Shown: positions 52,701-63,081 of the stretch, in pieces
Numbering within the stretch: position 1 is the first letter of the stretch
Layout: every line of letters starts with the position of its first letter
Assembly (NCBI GenBank): GCA_036250225.1
Contig: JAPZLL010000021.1
Coordinates: forward strand, 372,001 to 436,000
Origin: Cercophora sp. LCS_1
Lineage: Eukaryota > Ascomycota > Sordariomycetes > Sordariales > Lasiosphaeriaceae
Length of the DNA: 64,000 nt
Direction: 5' to 3'
Made by a program: the position numbers and the translations under genes
Notes under the pieces: model-generated
The model's database searches: none
Told to the model about the DNA's origin: nothing
The model's input: the letters and a program-made list of their open reading frames with translations, nothing else

Positions 52701-53627
52701 TTCTCTGGCCATGTCGGGCACTAGTTCGCGGAAGTTGGTCATCTCACCCCTGATGTCGACCATGTGTGCCCATTCGCGGCCAGCTTTTCTAGCACTGGCA
52801 GCTGTTAGGTTGCCTCGCGGTTCGAGAGCAGGGAATTCCACTGGGAGCATGGCGTCAATATCTTCAGCCTCCTCCTCATCGCCTTCCTCCTCCTCGTTGG
52901 TGATGGCGTCTGGCTTCTCGCCGTCTTTGAGCTCACCACTAGGCGCATCTTCGGGCTCTTGGTCAAGTACTTGCTCGACTTCTTTTGCCTGTTTTTCTGA
53001 CTCGGCAGTCGCGAGCTTCTTTCTCTTGGAAAAGTCGATGCCCCTGCTCAAGCCTGGCGCAACCTCCAGCAAACCGCCCTCGCCAAGCTTGATGACTCTT
53101 TCGAGTTTCCGTTTGCTGTCGCCATCATCTGCGTTTGCTGCTCGGAGCTGGTTCTCGAGCGCTGCAGTGGACTCGACGCCCTCCAAACCGCCAGGGGCGA
53201 AAGGGAAGAATCCGGCGGCACCCCGCACAAACTCGGCTCGGCTCGCAGGCTTTCTTGTCATGGATGTGCTCGACTTGGCTGTCGCATGGGAGGCGGGGAC
53301 TGTGACGTTGCGGTAACCGGTGACTCGACCTTCAAGGCCATGGCGAACGAAGCGCGTTACGGTGCGCGTTTGGGTAGGCGCAATGTTGAAGAGAAGAGAG
53401 TAATCGGTCGGGACATCGAAGCGCTGCTGCACACGGTTAAGCCAGTCGCTCGAGAATTCGGTTGGAGGTGTTAGGTATTTCTTCTCGAGCTCTGCGCGCA
53501 GCTCATCGGGGTCCTGTTTCTTGGGCGGGCGGTCGACCACGTCGAAGAGAATGTCGTCAATCGCCTCGAAAGAGCTGTCTTGGACTAGATGCAGCCGATC
53601 CATGGCCTCGCTCAGATCGGAAGACAT
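49779..53627 (-). CDS. SKI2: Ski2, DExH RNA helicase of the Ski complex
   Basis: Single-exon frame of 1282 residues, typical for Ski2. Ski2 with Ski3 and Ski8 feeds mRNA to the cytoplasmic exosome for 3'-5' decay. The N-terminus (about 1-160) carries FSSDWLNRVQQRFDVP, matching the region wrapped by Ski3/Ski8. The helicase core has Walker A AHTSAGKT (about 335-342), YTSPIKALSNQKFRDF, FDEVHYVND (DEVH about 426-429), LLSATVPN, then VHHGGLLPIVKELVE, ATETFAMGLNLPTRTVVF and motif VI QMAGRAGRRGLD. A Gly/Arg insert (about 538-580) sits between the RecA domains near the expected arch-related region. The C-terminus (about 1100-1282) is the helical DSHCT domain, including VYEWAKGMSF. All catalytic motifs are intact. 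Mtr4 was considered, but the N-terminus and KRPVPLEHYLW favour Ski2. Confidence 0.95.
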   Translation of the reverse strand: MSSDLSEAMDRLHLVQDSSFEAIDDILFDVVDRPPKKQDPDELRAELEKKYLTPPTEFSSDWLNRVQQRFDVPTDYSLLFNIAPTQTRTVTRFVRHGLEGRVTGYRNVTVPASHATAKSSTSMTRKPASRAEFVRGAAGFFPFAPGGLEGVESTAALENQLRAANADDGDSKRKLERVIKLGEGGLLEVAPGLSRGIDFSKRKKLATAESEKQAKEVEQVLDQEPEDAPSGELKDGEKPDAITNEEEEGDEEEAEDIDAMLPVEFPALEPRGNLTAASARKAGREWAHMVDIRGEMTNFRELVPDMAREWPFELDTFQKEAVYHLENGDSVFVAAHTSAGKTVVAEYAIALAAKHMTKAIYTSPIKALSNQKFRDFRQTFDEVGILTGDVQINPEASCLIMTTEILRSMLYRGADLIRDVEFVIFDEVHYVNDYERGVVWEEVIIMLPEHVSLILLSATVPNTYEFASWVGRTKQKDIYVISTPKRPVPLEHYLWANKDIWKIVDSEKKFIEKGWKDANSALQGKDKPPKAIEQAPARGGGNQRGGRGGNQRGGNQQRGGGRGGGGQQRGRGGPPRASHAPGHMGRTGRPGGFTSAAQDKNLWVHLVQFLKKKTLLPACIFVFSKKRCEENADALTNQDFCTAQEKSLIHMIIEKSVARLKPEDRTLPQIIRLRELLSRGIAVHHGGLLPIVKELVEILFAQTLVKVLFATETFAMGLNLPTRTVVFSGYRKHDGHSFRNLLPGEYTQMAGRAGRRGLDTVGSVIIVPPGGDEAPPVTDLRQMILGEPSKLRSQFRLTYNMILNLLRVEALKIEEMIKRSFSEHATQQLLPEHEKAVKLSEADLARVKRDACKICDEHMDECHQAGEDYKQLTQELYRGLLAIPIGRKMFTPGRLIVWMKDGVRTPGILLSEGASVKSSATNPTLHVLEIKTLREIRNDTDLLPFVAPFRDKFSRLPQAKKHIMTKTLHVPLSDLVYLTNHITRGVLPEIFSGEGYHQAKEKLHAICRSWTSEIWDEMDLSRIKSLALHEIMARRRDVEVKVTKSPATQCPLFLKHYAMCHDQWLIKTHIDDLRQTLSDQNLQLLPDYEQRIQVLKDLSFIDDGSRIQLKGKVACEIHSGDELVLTELILENVLADYEPAEIAALLSAFVFQEKTDTVPVLTGSLERGMKTIIAISEKVNAVQTLHQVIQTSEEANDFASRPRFGLMEVVYEWAKGMSFKNITGLTDVLEGTIVRTISRLDETCREVKNAARIIGDPELYQKMTAAQEMIKRDITAVASLYM

Positions 53628-53945
53628 CTTGGTCGCCGTTATAGGGAGTTGAAAGAGAGAACGGTCAATTTGACGAGCTCATGCTAGCTCTCGAGTGTTC
53701 TTTCCTGCCAGGACAACTGCGCGGGGTGGTGGGGACAGGAACTGGGAACGGAACCCCGCCAAAACTAAAATGTGGGGAAGAACCAGGGCGGGCGAAATGT
53801 TGGTACGGGTTAGGGTCAAACAATTCTGGTTCACATTCGATGGCGAGACTGGGAAAAGGCCAAGGGCCGCGTTGATTCAGTTGTATTCTACACCCAGACT
53901 GATCCTTACTTGTCATAAATCATCAGGTGTTCATTCTGGCCCACC

Positions 53946-55215
53946 TTACCACAGACCGTCCATTTCGGCCATTGCTTCTTCTTCCTCTGCCGAAGCACCG
54001 CTTGGTTTGGATTCCGCTGGTTTGGCTGAAGTGCTGCTCTTTGATGGAGCCCCTGCTTCTGCTTCGGCCATCAACGCATCCAGGCCATCATCACCAAAGT
54101 CATTGTCCTGCGTCACTGCCTTAGCACGGCCGCCTGAACCGCTGGCTGGTGCTGTGGCCTTCTCGGCGCTCGTCTTTGAAGGGGTCTCTGCCTCAGCTTC
54201 TGCCATGAGCGCGTCGAGGTCGTCTTCTTCAGCGTCACCTCCAGATCCTGACGCGCTTGGTTTTGGCCGTCCGTCTCCGAATATGCTGGTACCCATGGTA
54301 GGCTTGGCGACTGGTTTTGCGGATGCTGATGTCTCCGCCTCGGCCATGAGCGCCTCAAGGTCATCATCGTCGGGCGCGCCCGATTGTGACGGTTTTTTCG
54401 GTAACCCATTCCCAAAAATACTCCCGAATGCGGGAGCTGCCGAGCTTGATGCAGTCGTTCCCCCTGCTTCTGCCATCAAGGCGTCAAGGTCGTCGTCCTC
54501 TGGGACATCATCTGCCGGCTTGGAAGTTCCAGCGTCAGTGCGGGGTGTCGCATCGAAAATGTTATCCATGAACAAGTCATCGCTGTTCTCTGGGGTTTTT
54601 GCCCTCGCTGCTGACTTCTCAAAGATGGGCGCGATGCGTGACGGTTGCCTTGGGGCCGCCGAGCCCTCTCGTGGTTCCTCGTCCTCATCGAACGCTGGTT
54701 TTGGTCTGCCTTCGTCAATCCACCGTAGACGCTCGTTGCGAATCGTTGTCTTGTGTCCAAGTTTCTCGACCATGGCGAGAGAGTCGAGGAACGTGGCCTT
54801 GGGGAAGAGGTCGTCGAGCCATTCTTGGTAAAAGGAGAGTAACCTTGCAGCATCACCAAACTAAAAGATCAGAAGATAATTCACTGTAGAACCCAGGGGT
54901 AATCACCTCGTGTCCCTTTCCCTTCAACTTGAGCTTCGGCGCCACCTTCCTCAGCTTTGGTATTCCCTTTTCTGAGAGCAATCGTGTCTCGTCGAGCTTC
55001 ACTCGTGGGACTCTAGGCTTTTTCCCAACCTCGATTTCCTCATCGATACCCAGCGCATCTACTTTCCGCTTCTCTGCCTTGTCGTCCTTCTTCTTGGTTT
55101 TATCCCCCGGTTCGGGACTTGGACTTTTGAAGAGGTCATCGTCCCAACCCTCAAGATAGTCGTCGACAAAGGTGTTGGCGTCTGCGGCAGGGGCTGAGTC
55201 TTCTTTGGAGGGCAT
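53946..55215 (-). CDS. csm3: Csm3/Swi3 (TIPIN homologue), replication fork protection complex
   Basis: Complement of join 53946-54860 and 54907-55215, 407 residues. The 46-nt intron has GTGATT and TTTAG ends; splicing gives KGKGHEFGDAARLLSFYQ. The conserved Swi3 domain lies at about 78-150: LLSEKGIPKLRKVAPKLKLK, then FGDAARLLSFYQEWLDDLFP and AMVEKLGHKTTIR. Csm3 pairs with Tof1 to stabilise stalled replication forks and support checkpoint signalling and sister cohesion. After the domain, the acidic disordered tail carries four copies of DDLDALMAEAE (about 225-235, 268-279, 314-326, 360-372). The N-terminus is acidic (DDYLEGWDDDLF). It shares a short upstream region with the complex I subunit gene on the other strand. 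Confidence 0.92.
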
Positions 55216-55553
55216 TTTGACAATCTGGTGTCAAGGCTGGCTTGGGGCGAGTTTGTTGTCTGATGTTTCCCATGAGCTTCCACGAGAAAGTGGGATGCGC
55301 GCGACGGGACGCGTTGTGTCGCGTCGAATGACAGGGGTGCGTAAGTGGGCTGTGGCTGAGCCTCTGTGTAATGTGGCACCAAATGTGGCACCAAATGTGG
55401 CTTCGCACAGACCACCCACAACGCTGTTGTCGCCTGAGGCAGGAATATTTTCGGGAGCTTCAGTCCTCAAGCTTCCAACATCAATTGCATCTCCATCGCC
55501 CAAGGATTCGCGCTCTTGCTCGACGACACTGCTGTCGACCGCCGGCCGCCAAG
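55216..55553. promoter_or_regulatory. Bidirectional promoter between csm3 and the complex I subunit
   Basis: Only 338 bases separate the two ATGs. It holds a 12-bp direct repeat ATGTGGCACCAA at 55371-55382 and 55383-55394, plus a partial third unit (ATGTGGC). This could be a binding-site array or simply a short tandem repeat. Confidence 0.55.
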
Positions 55554-56360
55554 ATGTCGAATCCTCAGACATACCAGTTCCCTAGCAAGACGGTGCAAAC
55601 CGACTATCCCGTGAGTTTCCCAGTCAATTGGCAGCCCGAACCGCACAAAAGCTAACGTCGAAATCAGCTCATCGACAATGACCCGTACGTTCCCCCCGAA
55701 GATTACCCCCGGACATCGACTCGGTAGACCAATTCTGACACTTTGTGCTGGATAGACACTTCAAGCGCGTAGTTGCCTACGCCAGGCCCTCGGATTATGT
55801 GCACGGCGCTGTCGCGGCCGCCGCTGGTCCCGGTATCCTCTATGGCCTCGAGAAATTCCACCCGTCTCGAGTAGGAAAGGGCGGTCTCGCACAGGGCATG
55901 CGGCTGGCAGGCTTCATTGGTCTTGCCGGTGGTTTCATCTACTTTTACCAACGATCGATTTGTACGTCACCTCCGCGCCAGCAGGCAAACCCACCGCCCC
56001 GAATTTTGATACGGAATGAATGGACGGGGAGACGGGGCACATGGACTGTAGCTTTAGAAGCTATGCTGACGGGTTACAGTGCGATTCTACGGCATGAGCG
56101 AGAATGCCCGAGAGGTTCAGATGGACATGCGCGAGATGGTCGACAAGGTGAAGGCCGGCAAGCCCCTCTATGGCGAGAGCCAATTGACTCCTGCCATGCA
56201 GGGAGTCGCAGCACGCCAATCGAGATACTCTGCGCTTTTCTTCTCTGTCCTTCCCTGGTTCAACTTTGTGAACCACAACCAACACGGCGTCGACACCGCC
56301 AAATACTACCAACAGGCTGAGCGAGAATTGGAGGCCGAGCGTCTGGGTAAGGGCCAGTGA
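55554..56360 (+). CDS. Mitochondrial complex I accessory subunit, 21-kDa type (NUXM-like)
   Basis: Join 55554-55610, 55668-55684, 55756-55961, 56080-56360; 186 residues. Exon 2 has only 17 nt (LIDNDP). The protein matches the fungal 20.9-21 kDa NADH:ubiquinone oxidoreductase subunit: DYPLIDNDPHFKRVVAYARP, then SDYVHGAVAAAAGPGILYGL, a membrane segment MRLAGFIGLAGGFIYFYQR, then RFYGMSENAREVQMDMREMV, ARQSRYSALFFSVLPWFNFV and the end TAKYYQQAERELEAERLG. It is a structural subunit of the membrane arm in the inner membrane, with no catalytic residues expected. There is no cleavable presequence, as usual for this subunit. All three introns have GT/AG ends (GTGAGT, GTACGT, GTACGT). Confidence 0.93.
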
Positions 56361-57451
56361 ATGGACGGGGAGGAGGAGAAGTGACACCGTGTAAAAGAAG
56401 AATCTGGGAGGTGGTGCTGGGAGTGCGGCGGGCGTCGACAACCGGGGACCGGCAGCCCTGTGTACATATGAGCTTTAGACGACTGGCCAACACAGCCTTC
56501 GTGTCAACCAACGATTTCCTATGCGTCAACTGGGTCTGTGCCTCGGATGTATTTCTGGCCAGCGTTGGGGGCAACATCAGACGAGCTGGGCGGCAGCCAA
56601 AGTTCCAGGCATCGTTCAAGCCCAACATGAGTGAAGACGAAGGAATCAGACGGAGTGATTGCTTGATGGGCTGACTAACGAGGGGTGACAGAGGACAGAA
56701 AATGCCGCTGCATGAGCGCATCATCGCGAACCGATCGTCGAAAGATGGAGCTTGCACGTCAACAACCCCTCCCGGTTGCAGAAATTGGTCACAAAACGCA
56801 AACAGTCGAGTCCAGAAGAAAGCCCCAAGCAAGGCAATGCAGTGTTATAAGCGATGCGAACCGAGCTGTATGCCCGACGCAAGGTGTGGTGCCCAATTCC
56901 CGTGAGTGTAGATGCATGTTCACCATCGGGCAGCAGGGCAGCAAAAATCGCCGAGCTGAGACTGAGGGCTGCAGAACAGGTTATGCGGGTGAGATGCACA
57001 CTCCCTCAGGAAAAAGTGGTTGTATCTGCACGGGGGGACATTGTGATCGGGGGGAGGGTACTTGGTGCTGCTCTTGTGTAGTTCCTCTTCGGGTTGGTGA
57101 GTGCATGTTTTATTTGCCAAGTGATTCCTGCTTGCGAAGAGGCTCTGATCTGTCGCAGGACTCCCAGGTGAGAGGTGAGCTGGGAACGGTGTGCAGGTGT
57201 CTTCAGGGTGAGGTAAGCACAGGTCCGGTTCAGGGGTTGCCATCTTGCGACGAGCTCACTTCACGTCCACACACCTCAACCCAGCCTTGATACTGTTGAC
57301 AAACAGATCTTTGCAGAGCTATATATACGAGGAGAATGCTAGGTATGTCATCGCATACAATCATGGTCTTCAAAACACGCTTAAACTCCGTCGGCCGACG
57401 TGTCGTCAGCGACGTCAATGCTACCACCTCACCACCCCTTTCTTTCATCCC
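56361..57451. other. Intergenic stretch, no gene seen
   Basis: 3' region shared by the complex I subunit gene and the LPMO gene, which converge here. No motif was recognised. Confidence 0.5.
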
Positions 57452-58591
57452 TTAAGCACCAGGCACGCACTGCGCATAATACGGCGGCGAGACCTCCTTG
57501 CAAACCGACCCGGACTATTACCCGTTAGCGTCGCTCTCATCCTCATCAGGAGCAAAACTCACCGCACACTGCGTGCATCCGCTGAACCCGGTCCCGCCAC
57601 ACTGCTGGTACGCCGCCGCGGTGCAGGCATCAGTTTCCGCTGCAGGCTCGGCAACGGGCTCAGCAGCCGCCTCACCAGCAGCCGCCTCGCCAGGCTGCGC
57701 AACCTTGTTTCCACCAGTCGGCGCAACAGCACTGGGCGAAGTGCCGACCTTGCAGGAAGCCTCGCAGCCGGAGCAGGCCGCCGAACCAGCCTTCTTCTCA
57801 ATACCACCCGCAATGACGGGCGGGCCGGGGGCGATATAGTTATCGACCGCCGCGTGGATGTTGATACGGATGCCGGGATCACCCGAGCTGTACGCGCCGG
57901 GGAACTTGACCGTCGCAGGGCTCAGGCTGCCGCCGCCGGTGACAGTAATCTGGTAGCACGAGACGTAGAACTGGGCGCCGCCCGCCTGGCCGGCCGTGTG
58001 CAGCGCCAGCGCCTCAGCGCGGAGGAGATATTCGCCGTCCTGGATGTCCTTGGGGATCTTGACGTCCATCTTGCCGCAGCACGTGTTGAGATCGCGCGTG
58101 CCCCAGTTGTCGTCGTCGCCGACGCGGCCCTTTTTGGACCACGAGTTGGAAAAGATCTTGAACCACCCCGTTGATCCGTCGGCCTTGGACGCGTCGGGAA
58201 CCTTGGTCAGGTACACTTGGACGGGACCCCAGTGGGCGCCGCCGATGGCTTCGGACCCGCACTTGCGGTCGCCGGGCTGCTGGTGCATCTCAACCGTTAC
58301 GCTGCCGCCCGCGACGACGGGGCATTTGCCCGCTACGCCGCGCGTGCCCGCATTGCAGACGAAGTCCCGGCTGCCGACGTTGGTGATGGGCGAGTTGGAC
58401 GCCGGCATGCGGATGCAGGTTGAGCCGTGCTAAGCTTGTTAGCGGTGTGGCCTCAGAAGACAATCGGTGGCAGCCAAGAACGGGGAACTTATATAATCGG
58501 TGCCGTCGACCCAGAGTTGCTGGAAGAGGGCATGGCCAGCTGCCTTGTCGGCGGCGAGTGCCGTGAGGAGGGCGACGATGGTGGACTTCAT
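57452..58591 (-). CDS. AA9 lytic polysaccharide monooxygenase with CBM1 (suspect first intron)
   Basis: Complement of join 57452-57514, 57563-58429, 58493-58591; 342 residues if spliced this way. A signal peptide ends AAG before the mature N-terminal His of HALFQQLWVDG, the first residue of the copper His-brace. The second brace His is in EAIGGAHWGPVQVYL, and the axial Tyr region is QFYVSCYQITV. A Gly/Ala/Pro linker leads to CBM1: DACTAAAYQQCGGTGFSGCT, then QCASGSVCKEVSPPYYAQC. AA9 enzymes oxidatively cleave cellulose outside the cell. Intron 2 (57515-57562) is normal, GTGAGT to AATAG. Intron 1 (58430-58492) has branch CTAAC and acceptor TTAG, but the donor reads ATAAGT instead of GTAAGT. Only this join is in phase (VDGTDY/HGSTCIRMP). 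Unspliced, the protein ends shortly after ...LLRPHR. Other frame-compatible donors are poor (GTCGAC, deleting DGTDY). Confidence 0.88.
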
Positions 58592-58710
58592 CTTTGGCGG
58601 CGACGGATGTGAGGGATACAAGACACACACGCAGAGGAGAGAGACGCGGGAGAGAGAGGGAGAGGGTATAAGAAGCGCCCCGCGCTGTGGGATAAAAGCT
58701 TCCAGAAGCG

Positions 58711-58717
58711 TTATATA
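58711..58717 (-). promoter_or_regulatory. Possible TATA box of the LPMO gene
   Basis: TATATAA on the minus strand lies about 120 bases upstream of the ATG at 58591, a reasonable distance for a short fungal 5' leader. Confidence 0.4.
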
Positions 58718-59989
58718 CCGCTTCTTCTTCTTGTTTGTCGGCTGGCGGCGGACGTGCGGGCGGGCGAGCGTCATAACCCGTTTGTTTCCTCTCGAGCGGC
58801 CCGGATTTTGTTCTGGCTTGGCGGCCCGCTCGAGCCATTTACCGGCCCTATTGGCAGCTATTCCATGGGAAGAAAAGAGTGAGCGAGTGTATTACTTCGG
58901 CCTCACTTCGATCCTTGTGACCTGCCAAGGGAGCGGCAGGGGGGGCATGGGGGACGGGGGTGAGCAAGGGTGGGAACATGTCGTGGACCGCGGGGCCCCG
59001 GGTTGGATGATGCAAGCTGTCTGCACTATACCCCAGATTTTTTTTTCTCATTTGAGCGCGTTTGTGTTTGTCGTGCAAGATAATTTGCGGCACACGGCTC
59101 ACGAGACGGAGAGAGACTCGACTGGATTGGGCCTGTAATATCTGGGGGCGATTTACCCGGCTGATGCGGCAGCAGCTTTTATGGCACGGCGGCTTGCCGT
59201 TATAGGTCCCGGCAGCAAAGAACGTGCGTGTGCTGAATATCCGCCCCGCGGGTCATATCGTTGATTAGATAGATGGACCACCACGTCCCGACCAGTCGCC
59301 GAGCCGTGTCGTTCGTGGGAAAACTTGGTGTCGAGGTTGTTGGCGGGTTGGTGATATCAGATCGCGGGTTGTCTGCCGTCATCTGGGGGTATCATCTCGA
59401 TCCTATCGGCCGAGCGAAGATTCTAGTGCGCTGCTGACTGCCTGAAGCGAGGGAGGGTTGGCGATATCTTGGCTGGTGGTGGTGGTGGCGGTGGTGGTGG
59501 TGGCAGTGCGTCGGTATGAGCGCGTACCGGGATTCGATGGGAAGAGCCGCACCATGCAGTTTTGGGAGGGATCACCAGACCTGCGAGTTTGTTGTTGCCC
59601 TTATCGAGACCTTGAGCCATGTTGGCTTTGTCATCTGTGGTGGTCTCGAATCGAAGCCGCCGTCTCGATGCATCCATCCCCTGGACGTAACAAAATAAAC
59701 AAGCCACCAGCAACCCAAGCCGCAAGGCCTACAGCTGTTTCCCCGAGGCATGAAACTCATTCTAGGGACATTCTATAATCGTTCAGAACCCTCAAATACC
59801 ATCCGAAAGCCCTCGGGAGTTTTCATCCAGGTATTTTGTACCTCGACCGACAGGTATCCAACTTTTCGGCACCCGCCGTCTACTACGTCGGCAGACCTTC
59901 CTCTTCCTTCCTCAATATCCCCAAGTTCGTACGTATCCTACTAACATGCATTGCTCTCAACTCAACATGATGCTCCGAGTATCCCACCT

Positions 59990-60120
59990 CCTCTGCCTTT
60001 CCCCCGCCTGCGGATGACGGAGCCTCGAGATCCGTCTCAGGTAGGAGCTGCGAGTACATTTGTGTTGCCTCTGTCACGTCTAGCTGAGCAAAGCCGTAGC
60101 CAATGACGTATAGCCTCGAA
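59990..60120. repeat. Diverged duplicate segment, copy A
   Basis: Shares GCCTGCGGATGACGG, GATCCGTCTCAG and AATGACGTAT, in the same order and spacing, with 61795-61925. On the minus strand both translate to related peptides (YVIGYGFAQLD...LPETDLE here; YVICCEFARLG...FSETDLG in the other), so a decayed coding unit is possible. Confidence 0.5.
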
Positions 60121-61794
60121 GACAAAGTGGTCTTGTCCTTCCGCAATGCAGCCACTTCGGCACTCACCAGGAGCTCTGTTTTTCGCACACCCCTTTTTAT
60201 TTTTATACGCCACGACCTTACATTGCCCTGGCCTTCGTTGGTGGGATTTGGCCTCTATTCATGTCAAAAAGGCGTTGGCATGAGTAAGTTGGGGTGTTTG
60301 GGATTCTGAACATGCGCTCGATTGAAATGAAAGCCACATCAAAAACTTTGACACTAGGCATGCGACGTGGTGGCAGCGGTGCTCCAGGGCCACCCAGAGG
60401 TAGGTATTGGCGGGCGAGGGCCATGTCTGGGAGCAGTGTGCCAAAAACAAAGATGGAGGCAGTTGCGACCCACGAACCACATGTGGCTTCCGGCTCCGCG
60501 CCACTTAGCAAGGCAGCGAGGAGTTGAACCTTGGTGGGGTGCGCGTTTCATTGAATTGTCGCTGGATGTGGAACCCCGGGCGGACCCAGTTTCCGTGGCG
60601 TTTTCGCTGGTGGGGCCAAGTCCTGCGTTGAGTCCAGGCCGCTGTCGAAGGGCAACTGTTTAGGTTCCAGCTGAAGGAAACCACAACTCCTTTCTTTATC
60701 TTCCTTGACCGTCTTTTGCTTGTTTAACCTGGTTTTTGATGTGATTGTTGCTCCCATCTGGCCCTTGGCTCCCGTACAAAATAATCGCGTTCCGAGAGCT
60801 GTGAGACGTGTGATTCGCGTGTTGATGATGCGGGAGGGTCGCGACTTCCAGTTTCCGGCTTATAATCCAGACATTTGAAGTGTTCTTAAAAGCACCTCCA
60901 GCCTTTTCTTCGATCAATTCTGCACGGATTTCTCTTTTTCAGAAGCGGTAGCTTCGCTGTGCGGCTCGCGATCTTGTGGGCAGGTTGGTACGAGCCCATT
61001 CGCTAACAGCTCCGAAAGACAGTTGGGAGCGGAATTTTCTCGACTGGCGCCCCCTCCAGTGCCACCTACCTCCACCGCCCTTGTCGCAAGCAGTGCAATT
61101 GCACCCTCCCGTCGATGCTAGCATCGTTCCCTGTCCTCCGAGTATCAACACTTTTCGTTCAATCCAACGTGGTGAAAAGGGGTAGCGAAATGGATGCACA
61201 TACCCCAAGCCGCGTGCTTTCGAGCCGAACATGCAACAACCTGCCACGGAGTGCAATGAGCTTGGGACAGATTGCTTAGATTCTTCACCACCCACGTTGT
61301 TGTCGACGAGTCACCGACTACCAAAACCACGAGACGTACATGTGTTTTCTCGAGGGACGAAACACAGTCTGAAGTCATTCCCAAATACTCTGGAAATCTC
61401 AAATGCTATGCCAAAGCCCCTGGGTTATTTTCAACTAGGCATTTTGTACCTCAAATTCTACAAGTGGCCGAGTTTTCGACGACCATCTTTCCCTCCGGAC
61501 AGCCCATTCCCCTAGTTTGTCCTCCCCAAATTCGCACGCCCTTAATCACCTGGACCCCCCACTGCCCAACACAACGCTCTAATCATCCCATCACCTCTAC
61601 CTTCCCCGTTAACAAGGTGCCTTGGCTACTGCAACGACAGGAGCCCCACCACCTCCTCGAATGCCTCAGCCGAATGAATCCCTTTGATGATTAGCAGAGG
61701 GCACACCAACTACCAATTTCCAAGTTACCAGCTCGATGAGGATGCATTCCAACACGTACAAGTACTAACACCCCCGCCATGGCTCTCGTTGACG

Positions 61795-61925
61795 TCTCGC
61801 CTGCGGATGACGGTGCAGCTCAGCCCCAAGATCCGTCTCAGAGAAGAGCCGAGCGCATCTTTGTGCCCCCACTGTGCCCAGTCGAGCGAATTCGCAGCAA
61901 ATGACGTATCCCTCCGAAGAGATGG
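61795..61925. repeat. Diverged duplicate segment, copy B
   Basis: Counterpart of the segment near 60.0 kb, about 1.8 kb away in the same orientation, with small indels and many substitutions. No complete gene can be read from either copy. Confidence 0.5.
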
Positions 61926-63081
61926 TAGAGGTCACTAGCGATCTCGCAGACGTGGTCGACGAACCCGCTGGACTTGTCGTGATCTCGCGTTGCTCATCTG
62001 GGCGGGTCCGCGGAGGTGGTTTGGATTGTTACAAGGTCCCAAGCATGGGAGCCGGACTTCGACTTGTCGATAAACTCTCAAGGCTGGCGTCGGCTGTAGT
62101 AGAGACGCCTTGGTCATTTGTGTTAGATAAGTAGTGCTTGAATCGTTCAGTCGAGGCCGCCGTGATCCACATTTGATATCCATCGGCCCGGACGAAGCCG
62201 TGAAGGTAAGGTGGAGCCGGCATGCCGTGGTTGGATTACGCCAGAGGCGATTATTCCCGGCAAAGTTGTGACGAAGAAAATCGGCAAACCGAATGCAGTT
62301 GGTCGCATGGAGGTCAATTACCACTTCCAGCCGACGTCAAGGGAAACCTCCGATACCTTCAACCAGCATTTTGGGCTCTTAGATCTCTTAGATATCCACT
62401 GATGCGCTTGAATTCTGAGCTTGCCCCTCTTCTGTAGATGGGCCCGACGGTCTTGTGTGACGTTTTTCTGGTCAGAGGTTTGCTCGGGGCTGAAGGGCGT
62501 GAAGTCGAGTCGTGGTGATCTGCACCTGTAGGGGGCTGCAGTTCGAGCCTCGGACAAATTGGTATTGATCATCCTTCCTCTCGAGAGTGATCTTGCTGTT
62601 TGGATGCTGCGATCTGCTTGGGGATCTTGTCAGTGGAGAACGAATTCGACCTTGGGGGGATGTGTTTTTACCCGGCTTGCTCTTGCCACTTTCGTTCAAC
62701 CCCACCTTCCTCCAACCCAAAAACCCGGTGAGGATGCATGATGGTGTGGACATGCGACAATCCGCTCAAGGCATCCAAATTCCCAACCAAACCATCAGGC
62801 AGCAGAATTCCGATCTCAAACAGCAATCATGTTCTCAGCGTTTTGACCAGGGGGCCGTGGAGTTGGACAGGCAACGAACAACAACAAAGCGTTGCATCGG
62901 GTAAAACAATAATACCACCTTCCAACCTGCCGTGTCGGCCACTATTTCAGGCAACCTCCAAAACATCGTTCTACATAAACGACGAAGCAGCAAAAATAAA
63001 CCACCATCTCACATCCTCTCATGGTATCAAACACCACACCGAGCACCGCCCAGCCCATCCCATCCCAGTCCAACTTTCAAG

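Larger units (their letters stand above)
58592..63081. other. Long stretch without a convincing gene
   Basis: Contains the LPMO promoter, a TGG-rich simple repeat at about 59473-59505, and two diverged copies of a short segment (about 59990-60120 and 61795-61925). Several open frames exist on both strands without recognisable motifs. The last 200 bases are A/C-rich and look like the leader of the next gene. Confidence 0.45.

Noticed and set aside
49779..53627. Many plus-strand frames of 100-255 codons opposite Ski2
   Set aside because: All mirror conserved helicase codons on the other strand and contain no recognisable motifs.
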